From Gluconobacter vitians (GTDB taxonomy: Bacteria; Pseudomonadota; Alphaproteobacteria; Acetobacterales; Acetobacteraceae): a stretch of 64,000 nt of DNA. Under the pieces are notes generated by a model. That model had not been told where the DNA came from and did no database searches. It saw only the letters and a list, made by a program, of their open reading frames with translations. Positions 18,557-27,906 of this stretch are shown here, piece after piece. Both the position numbers and the translations under genes were made by a program. How positions within the stretch are numbered: the stretch's first letter is position 1; the number at the start of each line of letters is the position of its first letter. The DNA lies in assembly GCF_015244565.1 (NCBI RefSeq), contig NZ_JABCQG010000002.1, positions 62,001-126,000 of the forward strand. Reading direction: 5' to 3'.

Positions 18557-19384
18557 TTAGAGCAGAGCGGAATACAGCGAGGAACTGCTGTCACTGCTTG
18601 AGTTTCCCGTGAAGAGGGAAAGAATATCGGTCGTGGATCCGTCCCCACCATACAGGGTCAGCATGCTTGCGGGTGTTGTGGTCGCCGTGGGATGGATCTG
18701 CAGCAAAGCAAGATACTGCTGCGCAAACTGCTGGATCCCCTTGGTGGTGCTGAGCTTGGACATATCCAGCTTCGATCCCAGCAGACGGACCTGCTGGTCG
18801 TAATCCAATGCACCGAACTGCGTGGTATCAAAACCGGAGACAACCTCGGCCACCTTCAGGAGCTTCGGATCCGACATGACATTGGCAAGAGTCATGTCCG
18901 TCGTGGCTGTACGGGTGAAATACAGCGCATCCCCAAGGCCCGGCGTCTCTGTCTGCAGGCTGTCTTCATAGCTGTTGGTCAGATAGCTCTGGGTAATGCT
19001 CTGCACCGTGTCAGGAGAGGACAGCGGCGAGGTCGTCCAGTCGGAAAAGGCATTTGCAAAGGCCTTCCAGGAGGAGTTCCCGCTGGTCTGTGCAAGGGAT
19101 GTCGAGGATGTCGGGTCCTGCGTCATAAGTTTCTGGATGACCGCAGTCTCACCAATTGCCGAGGACATTCCGTAAGCCCCCAGCACAACCTTGAGCGCCT
19201 TGTAGTTTTTCAGAAGCTGCTCCGGTGTCTTGATCGTAGCCGCATCCTGCTTGAAAGCCGCAACAGCCTGCTGGGTGGAGACGCTTGTTTTTTCCCACTT
19301 GTTCGCCGAAGAGTCTTCATCCTTGATGATGGAGACATACTGAGGGATTGCGGGCATGGCGGAGATGGAAGAAGACACGCGCAT
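18557..19384 (-). CDS. DUF1217 family protein (flagellum-associated), orphan
   Basis: A 275-residue protein. The N-terminus MPAIPQYVSIIKDEDSSANKW, repeated helical segments such as TPEQLLKNYKALKVVLGAYG and the later SYLTNSYEDSLQTETPGLGD resemble DUF1217 proteins, which sit in flagellar gene clusters of alphaproteobacteria. No signal peptide or membrane helix is seen. The tail is Ser-rich (NSSSDSSSSLYSALL). No flagellar gene is found elsewhere in the window, so it is either a displaced accessory gene or has another task. The ATG has GGAGAA three bases upstream. The family call rests on pattern recognition and should be treated as probable. Confidence 0.65.
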   Translation of the reverse strand: MRVSSSISAMPAIPQYVSIIKDEDSSANKWEKTSVSTQQAVAAFKQDAATIKTPEQLLKNYKALKVVLGAYGMSSAIGETAVIQKLMTQDPTSSTSLAQTSGNSSWKAFANAFSDWTTSPLSSPDTVQSITQSYLTNSYEDSLQTETPGLGDALYFTRTATTDMTLANVMSDPKLLKVAEVVSGFDTTQFGALDYDQQVRLLGSKLDMSKLSTTKGIQQFAQQYLALLQIHPTATTTPASMLTLYGGDGSTTDILSLFTGNSSSDSSSSLYSALL

Positions 19385-19482
19385 TTCTCCGAAACAGGGA
19401 GCGGGTGCGTCACCCTATCCCGCCATTCCCTAATACAATCTTAACGTCTCTTGCCCTTCTCCCCAGCCTCCGGAGATTTCTC

Positions 19483-20346
19483 ATGTTCGCCCGACTTACG
19501 CTGCTTGCTGCGACTGCGGCATTAGTAATACCTGCCGTTGCCAGCGCGTCCACACTGCCCGACATGCCTGCCTCCTGCTTCACCTATGAGCTTGCCGGAA
19601 CCCAGAGTGGTGCGCATGGCCTGACGGCCAGAACACTTCATGCCACGCTGACCGGGACTAACATCACGCTGGATATTCATGGCATCAGCCTGTCCGATCC
19701 ATCCGGCCACGTGCAGGGCGCAACCCTGGAGCGTTTCAATGCCGTGGCAGCCTATGCCGCGCTCAGTGCTTTCAGGGGCGGCATCAGCGATGCCTGCAAG
19801 GATCAGGGCCTTGGAATCAACAGCAGCGATCTCCGGCCCGGAACGCCGCAGGCGGCATGGACAGATGTCAAACTGGCTCGCCCCGGTCATGACATGACGA
19901 TCCGCAAGGCCTCGATCCAGGCCGTCCAGACGACACCGGACCTGCATCTGAAAGTCGAGGGCACCGGTATCCACGACACCAAGCAGCCCCTCATGCCGAC
20001 ACAGCTTTCAGCCGATCTGACGGTCCAGGGTCTCGATACGGCGCGCCAGCAGATCACGATCAATGCCCTGCACGCTGTTTCCGGTACCAGCACCATCGAC
20101 GGCAAAGGCACGATTGAGCCCGGCGCCACCGCATCGACATCGGCAGCAGACCTGCAGGTCGGTGTCACGAATGTTGAGACCCTGATTGGCCAGATCCGCG
20201 ACACGGCACCGAAGAAGGTCGTGGCCGCCCTGACGATCGCCCGGCTGATGGGCCGTCAGAGCGGTGATGCGACATTGTGGGACATCGGGCTGAGTGGCGG
20301 TGTCGTGACCGTCAACCGCATCCCGCTGCCGTTCTCAGTCCCCTGA
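19483..20346 (+). CDS. Secreted protein of unknown function
   Basis: A 287-residue protein with a clear Sec signal peptide (MFARLTLLAATAALVIPAVA, cleavage likely after ASA). The mature part, starting STLPDMPASCFTYEL, is rich in beta-strand patterns with repeated Thr/Gly and ends in SGGVVTVNRIPLPFSV. That end recalls the last strands of DUF2125 or AsmA-like proteins, in which a 'shows V-T-V-N-G' strand closes the domain, but I do not claim the family. Two Cys residues could form a disulfide. The ATG has CGGAG eight bases upstream. Its last 12 bases overlap the convergent mfd gene. Function unknown. Confidence 0.75.
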   Translation: MFARLTLLAATAALVIPAVASASTLPDMPASCFTYELAGTQSGAHGLTARTLHATLTGTNITLDIHGISLSDPSGHVQGATLERFNAVAAYAALSAFRGGISDACKDQGLGINSSDLRPGTPQAAWTDVKLARPGHDMTIRKASIQAVQTTPDLHLKVEGTGIHDTKQPLMPTQLSADLTVQGLDTARQQITINALHAVSGTSTIDGKGTIEPGATASTSAADLQVGVTNVETLIGQIRDTAPKKVVAALTIARLMGRQSGDATLWDIGLSGGVVTVNRIPLPFSVP

Positions 20347-23300
20347 TTTTGACGCTTCAAGCTTGCGGATCATCTTGCACAGAACGGTCGTGACCTTCTT
20401 GGCGTAGCCGATGCGGGTCGCGTTCGTCATTTCGCGGATGACCGCAAGCTTGTGGTCGGGGCGGATCTTCACGCCCGATTCCTTCTTGCGCGTTACCCAG
20501 TCGATCAGCGCGGCCGGATTGCGGAAACGGTTCCGGCGGAACTGGATCACCATGCCCTTCGGCCCCGTCTCCAGACGCTCGACGCCAGCCTCACGACACA
20601 GACGCTTGATCAGAACCACATCGAGCAGATTGCCGACTTCCAGCGGAAGCGATCCGAAGCGGTCCACGAGCTCGGCGCGCATGGCCTCGACCTCGGCCTC
20701 ATTCGTCAGCGATGCAATGCGCCGGTACAGCCCCAGGCGTACCGGCAGATCCGGCACATAAGTTTCGGGGATCAGCACCGGCAGGCCGAGAATGATGGTC
20801 GGGGTCCAGCTGTCCTCGTCTTCCTGACGCTTGCCGCGCTCACGGCGCATATCAATCACGGCGTCTTCGAGCATCTGCTGATACAGCTCGATTCCGACTT
20901 CCTTGATATGCCCGGACTGCTCGTCGCCCAGCAGGTTGCCCGCACCACGCAGATCAAGGTCGTGGGACGCCAGCGTGAAGCCTGCCCCCAGCGAGTCCAG
21001 CGTCTGCATGACCTCAAGCCGCTTTTCCGATGCGGGAGACAGCGGGCGCGTCTGCGGCCAAGTCAGGTAGGCGTAACCACGCTGCTTGCCACGCCCGACA
21101 CGTCCACGAAGCTGATAGAGCTGCCCCAGACCGAACATGTCCGCACGGTGGATGATGATCGTATTCACGCTCGGCATATCCAGCCCGCTTTCCACGATAT
21201 TGGTGGAGAGCAGGATGTCGTATTTTCCGTCCGCGAACTCCGTCATGACACGTTCGAGTTCCGTGGGCGTCAGACGTCCATGGGCCTGAACGGTCTTGGC
21301 GTCCGGGACGATTTCGATCAGGCGCTCGGCCATCCGGTCCATATCTGCCAGACGCGGCACGACGCAGAAGATCTGACCACCGCGGAACCGCTCACGCTGG
21401 ATCGCCTCGCGGATCATGACGCTGTCGAACGGCGTGATGAAGGTGCGCACCGCCAGACGGTCTGTCGGTGGCGTTGCGATCAGGCTCATTTCGCGCACAC
21501 CGGACAACGAAAGCTGAAGCGTTCTGGGCAGCGGCGTGGCCGACAGGGTCAGGACATGCACGTCCTCACGCAACGCCTTCAGACGCTCCTTATGCGCCAC
21601 ACCGAAATGCTGCTCCTCGTCGATGATCAGCAAACCCAGACGCTCGAAGGACACGGTCTTGGCCAGCAGTGCATGGGTGCCGACCACGATATCCACCGTG
21701 CCATCCGCCATGCCTTCGCGGACCTTCGTAGCTTCCTTGGGCGTGATCAGGCGGGAAAGCTGCGCCACATTGACCGGAAAGCCCTCGAAGCGCGTCGAGA
21801 AGCTGCGGAAATGCTGACGGGCCAGCAGCGTCGTCGGCACCACGACCGCGACCTGCATCCCCGAAAGTGCGGCGACGAACGCTGCCCGCAGCGCCACTTC
21901 CGTCTTGCCGAAGCCCACGTCGCCACAGACCAGACGATCCATCGGCCGCCCGGCGCTCATGTCTTCCAGCACATCCGCAATCGCGCGAGACTGGTCCTCC
22001 GTTTCCACGAACGGGAAGCGCGCACAGAACTCGTCCCACAGCCCTTCAGCCGGCGCGAGCGTCGGCGCATCCTTGAGCGCACGGGCCGCGGCTGTCTTGA
22101 TCAGCTCACCCGCCATGACGCGGATGCGGGACTTCATCTTGGCCTTGCGCGCCTGCCAGGCGGTTCCGCCCAGCTTGTCGAGCTGCACTCCGGCCTGTTC
22201 CGAGCCAAACCGGCTCAGAAGTTCGATATTCTCAACCGGCAGGAGAAGCCGCTGTTCCCCGTCATAGAGGATCGACAGGTAATCGTGTGCAACGCGGCCT
22301 TCGACGACTGTCTCAAGCCCGACATAGCGCCCGATCCCGTAATCGGAATGAACGACCAGATCCCCTTCCGCGATCTCGCCGACCTGCGAGATGAATTGCT
22401 CGCCACGCTTGCGACGGCGCGGCGGCCGGGAAATCCGCTCGCCCAGAAGATCCTGCTCGGAGACGAAACACAGACGGTCCGAAACAAACCCGCGCTCCAG
22501 ACCCAGCGTCAGCAGGCCGGTCGTGCCCTTCGGCATTCCCGATGCATCCGGCCAGTCTTCATAGGACGTCGTCGTGACACCATGCTCGGCCAGAAGATGC
22601 GAGATCCGTTCCCGTGATCCGCGGCTCCAGGCCGTGACATAGGTCCGCCGTCCTGCCTCGGCCCAGGTCTTCACCTGCTGTCCGAAGGCTTCGAACATCC
22701 CGGCCCGGCTTCCATCCTTGGCGCGCGCGAACAGCGGTCCGGGGCGATAGCCTGCGTCCACGCCCTGAGCCGTATCCGGCATGGCAAATGCATTGAGAAT
22801 GACGGACGGGACATCCGCCAGCATCGACTCCCAGCCGTGAGCATCCAGATACAGCCGGTGCGGCGGCAGCGGACGGTACGGGATCTCGCCCTCGCGGGTC
22901 GGTACACGGCGGGCCTGATAATGATCGGCGATCATGTCCAGCCGGGCCTTGAGGATTTCCGGCGCATGTTGATCGAAGCTGACCGCCCCGCCCGGCAAGT
23001 AATCCAGCAGCGTTTCCATCTGGTGCCCGTCACCGTCATGAAACAGCGGCAGGTAATGCTCCAGCCCCGGATAACGCCGTCCGTCGGAGACGTTCTCGTA
23101 GATCGTATCGGATGTCGCAGCAGGGCCGAACGAATCGCGCCAGCCTGTCCGGAAGCGGCTGATGCTGTCCGGGCCCAGCGAGAATTCGGATACCGGGCGC
23201 AGCTCAAAACGCTTCAGGGTCTCGGTGGAACGCTGCGTGCCAACGTCAAACGCGCGGATGTTCTCCACCTCGTCCCCGAACAGGTCCAGCCGGATCGGAT

Positions 23301-23856
23301 CGCTCTCGCCGGCCGGAAACAGATCGAAGATCCCGCCCCTTGTCGCGAATTCGCCCGCTTCCATGACCGTATCGGTCCGGGTGTAGCCGTTGGCGATCAG
23401 CAGTTCGATCAGCATGGCCTGATCGAGGCTCTCGCCCGTCTTCACGCTGATGGACTGCCCCCGGAACGCCGAGCGCGGGGGCACGCGCTGCACCAGGCTG
23501 TGCACGGTCGTCAGAACGATCCGCCGTGCCTTCGTGGGCTCCAGCAGGCGACACAGCGTCCCGGCCCGTTCGGCAATCAGAACCGGATTGGGCGAGACGC
23601 GGTCATAAGGCAGGCAGTCCCAGGCAGGCAGACGCAGAACTTCCACTTCCGGCATGAGCCAGGCCAGCATGTCGGCCAGCGCGGCCACGGCAGCGTCATC
23701 GCGCGCAACGTGAAGCAGAGGTCCGTCATGCTCGGCAAGGCGCTGGCGGAGAAGAAAGGCCACACTGCCATCCGGCACGCCCCAGACGGTTGGTCCGAAA
23801 GACCTGCCGAAGGAGGCTGTGGACATTTCACGGGTCATGGTTTCGTTTTGTTCCAT
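20335..23856 (-). CDS. mfd: Transcription-repair coupling factor
   Basis: A 1173-residue DNA translocase that removes RNA polymerase stalled at lesions and recruits UvrA. The N-terminal UvrB-like domain includes LRLPAWDCLPYDRVSPNP. The CarD-like RNA-polymerase interaction domain reads GDLVVHSDYGIGRYVGLETV. The motor follows, with Walker A CGDVGFGKTEVALRAAF, DEEQHFG as the DEEQ box, LSATPLPRTLQLSL, and the TRG/motif VI region QLRGRVGRGKQRGYAYL. The C-terminal UvrA-masking domain is present. Length is normal. It is divergent from recG with only 72 bases between, and the sdhE gene that usually precedes mfd in alphaproteobacteria is missing. Confidence 0.98.
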   Translation of the reverse strand: MEQNETMTREMSTASFGRSFGPTVWGVPDGSVAFLLRQRLAEHDGPLLHVARDDAAVAALADMLAWLMPEVEVLRLPAWDCLPYDRVSPNPVLIAERAGTLCRLLEPTKARRIVLTTVHSLVQRVPPRSAFRGQSISVKTGESLDQAMLIELLIANGYTRTDTVMEAGEFATRGGIFDLFPAGESDPIRLDLFGDEVENIRAFDVGTQRSTETLKRFELRPVSEFSLGPDSISRFRTGWRDSFGPAATSDTIYENVSDGRRYPGLEHYLPLFHDGDGHQMETLLDYLPGGAVSFDQHAPEILKARLDMIADHYQARRVPTREGEIPYRPLPPHRLYLDAHGWESMLADVPSVILNAFAMPDTAQGVDAGYRPGPLFARAKDGSRAGMFEAFGQQVKTWAEAGRRTYVTAWSRGSRERISHLLAEHGVTTTSYEDWPDASGMPKGTTGLLTLGLERGFVSDRLCFVSEQDLLGERISRPPRRRKRGEQFISQVGEIAEGDLVVHSDYGIGRYVGLETVVEGRVAHDYLSILYDGEQRLLLPVENIELLSRFGSEQAGVQLDKLGGTAWQARKAKMKSRIRVMAGELIKTAAARALKDAPTLAPAEGLWDEFCARFPFVETEDQSRAIADVLEDMSAGRPMDRLVCGDVGFGKTEVALRAAFVAALSGMQVAVVVPTTLLARQHFRSFSTRFEGFPVNVAQLSRLITPKEATKVREGMADGTVDIVVGTHALLAKTVSFERLGLLIIDEEQHFGVAHKERLKALREDVHVLTLSATPLPRTLQLSLSGVREMSLIATPPTDRLAVRTFITPFDSVMIREAIQRERFRGGQIFCVVPRLADMDRMAERLIEIVPDAKTVQAHGRLTPTELERVMTEFADGKYDILLSTNIVESGLDMPSVNTIIIHRADMFGLGQLYQLRGRVGRGKQRGYAYLTWPQTRPLSPASEKRLEVMQTLDSLGAGFTLASHDLDLRGAGNLLGDEQSGHIKEVGIELYQQMLEDAVIDMRRERGKRQEDEDSWTPTIILGLPVLIPETYVPDLPVRLGLYRRIASLTNEAEVEAMRAELVDRFGSLPLEVGNLLDVVLIKRLCREAGVERLETGPKGMVIQFRRNRFRNPAALIDWVTRKKESGVKIRPDHKLAVIREMTNATRIGYAKKVTTVLCKMIRKLEASKSGD

Positions 23857-23928
23857 CCTGCTAATGCCCTATACCTGCCGTTCCATCGCCTGTCAGCCCG
23901 AGGAGCACGGGAAGCGCCCGTTGTCACG

Positions 23929-26079
23929 ATGCCGTCCGAACAGTTCCCGCAGTCTCTTCCATCCCATTCCGACAAAGAACAGCGCAACGAAGCCTGGGAC
24001 GACCGTCTCGCTCCCCTCTTCGCACCGCTGACGAGCCTGCCCGGTATCGGCCCCCGGCACGCTAGCCTGCTGGAAAAGATCGCGGGCGGTCGACGCGTGC
24101 TGGACCTGCTGTTCACCCTGCCCGAACGGGTTGTTGAACGGCGCATTCTGCGCACAGTCGCGGACGGACACAATCTCGCGCCCGGCGAAATCCTGACAGC
24201 CCATGTCCGCGTCCTCACCCTGCGCAAGGCCGGTCGCCCCGGACAGCCTTCCATCATCCGCACCGAGGACGATACCGGAAAGCTGGATCTGGTGTTTTTC
24301 CAGACGCGCAACATGCCCAGTCCCACGGTCGGCGCCGAGCTTCTCGTCTCCGGCAAGACCGGCACGTTTCAGGGCGAACTGACGATGCCCCAGCCCGATC
24401 ATGTCGTAAGCTGGGCCAAACGTGACAGTTTCCCCTCGCTCGAACCCGTGTGGCCCCTGACCGCGGGCCTGTTTCCCTATACGGTCCGCAAGGCCATGCG
24501 TGCTGCTCTGGCGCTCCTGCCCGATCTCCCGGAATGGCTGGATCCGGCCCTCGTCACCCAGCGGAAATGGCCGTCTTTCACGCAGGCGCTGCGCCTGATG
24601 CAGTCCCCCGAAATCATCCCGCCGGAAGTCGCATGGGAGCCTGTCCGCAACCGCGCCCTGTCCCGCCTCGCCGCCGACGAGCTTCTGGCTGATCAGCTCT
24701 GCTTTGGCCTTGCCCGCCTCAAGGCCCGTGAGCGGCATGGACGCAGCTTCCCCGGCACTGGCGAACTTCAGGCCGAAATGCTGCGCCGCTTCGGCCACAA
24801 ACCCACCCACGCCCAGACACTGGCCATTGCCGAAATCGCTGCCGATCTTTCGGCTTCAACGCCTATGATGCGTCTTCTTCAGGGCGATGTCGGTGCAGGC
24901 AAGACCTTCGTCGCCATGAACGCCATGCTTCAGACCGTCGAGTCCAGCGCGCAGGCTGCCCTCATGGCGCCCACCGAAATTCTCGCGCGCCAGCATTTTG
25001 AAACGCTTTCCCGTCTCTGCCCGACGGAATGCGTCTATCTGAGCGGCACCATCAAGGGCGCAGCCCGGCGCAAGACCCTCGCCGCCATCGCGGATGGAAC
25101 TGCAAAGATTGTCGTCGGCACCCACGCCCTGTTTCAGGACGGCGTAACTTTCCACGACCTTGGCCTTGCCGTCATCGACGAGCAGCACCGATTCGGCGTC
25201 CGCCAGCGCATGAATCTGAGCGCCAAGGGAGAAGCGACCGACATTCTCGTCATGACGGCGACCCCCATTCCCCGCACGCTCCAGCTTATGGAGTGGGGTG
25301 AAATGAGCGTCAGCCGTCTGGACTCGAAACCGCCGGGCCGTCAGCCGATCCGCACGACCCTGCACAGCATGGACTCGCTCGACAGCGTGCTCGCCGGCAT
25401 CAGCCGTGCCCTGCGCGATGGCGTGCAGGTCTTCTGGGTCTGCCCCCTCATCGAAAACAGCGAGACACAGGCCGCAGCAGCGGCTGAAGAGCGCTGGGCC
25501 TCACTGGAGCAGCGGTTTGAAGGGCTCGTTGGTCTTGCCCACGGCAAGCAGGACATCACCGTCCGTCAGGACGCCCTGGACACGTTCCGCCTGGGCAAAA
25601 CGCGCCTTCTCGTCGCCACCACGGTTATCGAGGTCGGCGTGGACATTCCCGCTGCCTCCGTCATGGTCATCGAACAGGCCGAGCGCTTCGGTCTGGCCCA
25701 GCTTCACCAGCTTCGCGGGCGCGTCGGGCGTGGCTCGAAACAGTCCTTCTGTCTCCTCCTCCATGATCGCGCTGCAACACCCACCGCCGTTCGGCGCCTC
25801 AGCCTGCTGCGCGACACGAATGACGGTTTCCTGATCGCCGACGAGGACTACAGAATCCGTGGCGGCGGCGACATTGCGGGGGACAGGCAGTCCGGACTTC
25901 CCGGCTTCCGTCTGGCTCAGGGTGCGCGCCTCAGCCTACTACTGACGGCCATGCAGCAGGACAGCGAGCGTGAAATCGCCCGTAACCCGCATCTGCAGGG
26001 TCCCCGGGGCCATGCACTCAGACTCCTGCTGGAAATATTTGACCGGAATGATCCCGACAGGCTTCTGATTTCCGGTTAG
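23929..26079 (+). CDS. recG: ATP-dependent DNA helicase RecG
   Basis: A 716-residue helicase that remodels stalled forks and branched recombination intermediates. The wedge/OB domain opens with LTSLPGIGPRHASLLEKI. The motor has Walker A LLQGDVGAGKTFVAM, the DEQH box AVIDEQHRFGVRQR, TATPIPRTLQLM, and motif VI QLRGRVGRGSKQSFCLLL, then the TRG element and GDIAGDRQSG. The ATG at 23929 is chosen because the preceding in-frame sequence is antisense to mfd. No strong Shine-Dalgarno sequence is seen. The stop codon TAG lies inside the -35 box of the promoter for the downstream EAL gene. Confidence 0.97.
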   Translation: MPSEQFPQSLPSHSDKEQRNEAWDDRLAPLFAPLTSLPGIGPRHASLLEKIAGGRRVLDLLFTLPERVVERRILRTVADGHNLAPGEILTAHVRVLTLRKAGRPGQPSIIRTEDDTGKLDLVFFQTRNMPSPTVGAELLVSGKTGTFQGELTMPQPDHVVSWAKRDSFPSLEPVWPLTAGLFPYTVRKAMRAALALLPDLPEWLDPALVTQRKWPSFTQALRLMQSPEIIPPEVAWEPVRNRALSRLAADELLADQLCFGLARLKARERHGRSFPGTGELQAEMLRRFGHKPTHAQTLAIAEIAADLSASTPMMRLLQGDVGAGKTFVAMNAMLQTVESSAQAALMAPTEILARQHFETLSRLCPTECVYLSGTIKGAARRKTLAAIADGTAKIVVGTHALFQDGVTFHDLGLAVIDEQHRFGVRQRMNLSAKGEATDILVMTATPIPRTLQLMEWGEMSVSRLDSKPPGRQPIRTTLHSMDSLDSVLAGISRALRDGVQVFWVCPLIENSETQAAAAAEERWASLEQRFEGLVGLAHGKQDITVRQDALDTFRLGKTRLLVATTVIEVGVDIPAASVMVIEQAERFGLAQLHQLRGRVGRGSKQSFCLLLHDRAATPTAVRRLSLLRDTNDGFLIADEDYRIRGGGDIAGDRQSGLPGFRLAQGARLSLLLTAMQQDSEREIARNPHLQGPRGHALRLLLEIFDRNDPDRLLISG

Positions 26080-26104
26080 ACAGAAAAGCTCACGCAGATA
26101 TAAT
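26077..26104 (+). promoter_or_regulatory. Sigma-70-type promoter for the EAL/GGDEF gene
   Basis: TAGACA at 26077-26082 (5 of 6 matches to TTGACA) and TATAAT at 26099-26104 (perfect) are separated by 16 bases. Transcription would start near 26111, leaving a leader of about 45 bases. The -35 box overlaps the recG stop codon. It is the best promoter match I noticed in the window. Confidence 0.65.
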
Positions 26105-26155
26105 GCTCCGCATTGAAATAACACATTCAACTGAGTTTTACGGAGTACACGCGTG

Positions 26156-27850
26156 ATGAGCAGTCCTGCCAGAGACGCTCAGAAAGAGACCCCATATGAA
26201 TACTCTGGCACCTCTTCGGATAGCCGATCGCTTCTCTTTCGCCTGCTTCTGCCCGCGACGGGTGCTTCTGCTGTCGTTCTGCTGAAAATTATTAAAACCG
26301 GGACAACCACTGTTCTTCAGTATGCAGGAGATCTGCCAGCGTCACTGCGTAAGATAATTGCTGGTGAAACCGTTCTTGCCGCAGATCGCGCCCAGAACAG
26401 CGAGGGCTCTTTTCGTGGACAGTTCTCCGAAGACTGGTCATTTCTTGGATGTCCTGTTCCTCCCCATCATGACAGCCGGACGAACCAGTTCCTGGTCGCT
26501 CTCTATCCGGCAGGAAAAAGCCTCCATTCTGCCGCTCACAGCGCCCTGCAGGATGTCGCAGGGCAGATTGCAGGCCAGCCGGAACATCACGGAAAATCGT
26601 CCCTCCCCGACCGCGAGGAAAGTCTCCATGTTCTGCATCAGTTCATCGAGAGAACGGGCAAACTTTCACGGCGTGCCGTCTTCAGTCTGATCCATCTCAA
26701 TCTGGATCATCTGTCACTCATCAACGAACGTTACGGATGGGATACGGCCGATCTGATCCTTGCTGAAATGATCTGCCGTCTTAAAGCCGTTCTTCCGGAA
26801 GGCTGTTTTCTGAGTTCCGTTGGTGGCGGCCATTTCATGGTTCTCACCCCGCCCGGCACAACAGCCGTGACGACACGCTCCCTCGTCAACGCAATCCTGA
26901 AAATCTCCAGCACGCCCGTCTCTCTGGACATGGGCGCCATTCCCTTCTCGATTTCCGCAGGCTGGAGCGTCTATCCGCAGGATGCCGAGGACGCGAACCA
27001 GCTCATCCTCGCAGCCCGCGCGGCACTGACTGAAGCCAATCGCACCGGCGGCGGACATGAGCGCCGTGCCAGCGCGGAACTGACCAATGCCTACGCCATT
27101 ACATCCAATCTGGAACAGGATCTTCTCAAGGCCGTCGAAGGCGATGCCCTTTTCCTGAAATGGATGCCCATCGTCGATACGGCATCCCAGAAAATTGTCG
27201 GGCATGAGGCTCTTCTGCGCTGGACCCGCCCCGGACATGGCGAAGTCGCTCCAAACCTGTTCATTCGCTATGCCGAGGAAGTCGGCATGATCGAAGCGCT
27301 GGACAGCTGGAGTCTGCGTAACGCCTGCCAGGCAGCCCTGCACTGGCCCATTCCCTTGCGAGTCTGCGTGAATGTCTCACCCGTATGGCTGGTGAATGAA
27401 CGGCTTGCGGCCCTTGTCGATGCCGTGCTGACAGAAACCGGTCTGGCGCCCGAACGTCTCCAGATCGAACTATCGGAATGCAGACCTTTCGGTCCATCAG
27501 ATATCGCCTTCCGCGAACTCTCCCGCGTCCGTGCACTCGGTGTGCGCCTTGCCATTGACGATTTCGGAGCAGGATACTCCTCGCTGGAACGGTTGCGAAT
27601 CTATCCGCTGGACCAGATCAAGCTTGATCGCGCCTTCGTTCAGTACCTTGGTGAGGACATGCGGGCCGACGAGATCATGTATGCCATCCTCTCTCTTGCG
27701 CGCTCCCTGAACATTACATGCTGCGCAAAAGGTGTGGAGACAGAACACCAGATGGCCATTCTTGATGCCAATGGGTGCGAGGAAGTTCAGGGCTATCTGC
27801 TGGGCACGCCCATCCGGGACAGTCACGTCCCACACCTTGCCCAGGCATAA
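26156..27850 (+). CDS. Cyclic-di-GMP phosphodiesterase candidate: degenerate GGDEF plus EAL domain
   Basis: About 564 residues. An unassigned N-terminal region (to about 170) precedes a GGDEF domain whose signature is replaced by SSVGGGHFMVL, so it should not make c-di-GMP, though it might bind GTP. The C-terminal EAL domain, from about 340, keeps the main catalytic positions: GHEALLRW, the Asn in VNVSPVWL, ELSEC, AIDDFGAGYSSLERL, the Lys in DQIKLDRAF, GVETEH, and VQGYLLG. One change is CAKGVET where AEGVET is usual; the catalytic Glu after Val remains. It probably hydrolyses c-di-GMP. GTG at 26153 is an alternative start. It is monocistronic, with its own promoter and a terminator directly after. 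Confidence 0.9.
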   Translation: MSSPARDAQKETPYEYSGTSSDSRSLLFRLLLPATGASAVVLLKIIKTGTTTVLQYAGDLPASLRKIIAGETVLAADRAQNSEGSFRGQFSEDWSFLGCPVPPHHDSRTNQFLVALYPAGKSLHSAAHSALQDVAGQIAGQPEHHGKSSLPDREESLHVLHQFIERTGKLSRRAVFSLIHLNLDHLSLINERYGWDTADLILAEMICRLKAVLPEGCFLSSVGGGHFMVLTPPGTTAVTTRSLVNAILKISSTPVSLDMGAIPFSISAGWSVYPQDAEDANQLILAARAALTEANRTGGGHERRASAELTNAYAITSNLEQDLLKAVEGDALFLKWMPIVDTASQKIVGHEALLRWTRPGHGEVAPNLFIRYAEEVGMIEALDSWSLRNACQAALHWPIPLRVCVNVSPVWLVNERLAALVDAVLTETGLAPERLQIELSECRPFGPSDIAFRELSRVRALGVRLAIDDFGAGYSSLERLRIYPLDQIKLDRAFVQYLGEDMRADEIMYAILSLARSLNITCCAKGVETEHQMAILDANGCEEVQGYLLGTPIRDSHVPHLAQA

Positions 27851-27885
27851 AAAAAGCCGCTCCCCATCAGGGAAGCGGCTTTTTT
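27849..27885. terminator. Bidirectional Rho-independent terminator
   Basis: GCCGCT (27856-27861) pairs with AGCGGC (27874-27879), and an inner CCC pairs with GGG. An A-run precedes (from 27849) and six Ts follow (27880-27885). It ends the EAL transcript and, read on the complement, the convergent LpxR-like transcript that stops at 27907. Confidence 0.9.
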
Positions 27886-27906
27886 AACTTATCGCCTGCG
27901 GACAGA

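Noticed and set aside
20452-22617. A 721-codon plus-strand open frame inside mfd
   Set aside because: Antisense shadow of mfd in a GC-rich genome; rich in His, Arg and Gln as such shadows are, with no motif.
22837-23928. N-terminal extension of recG by over 360 codons
   Set aside because: The extension is antisense to mfd, and RecG homology starts right after the ATG at 23929.
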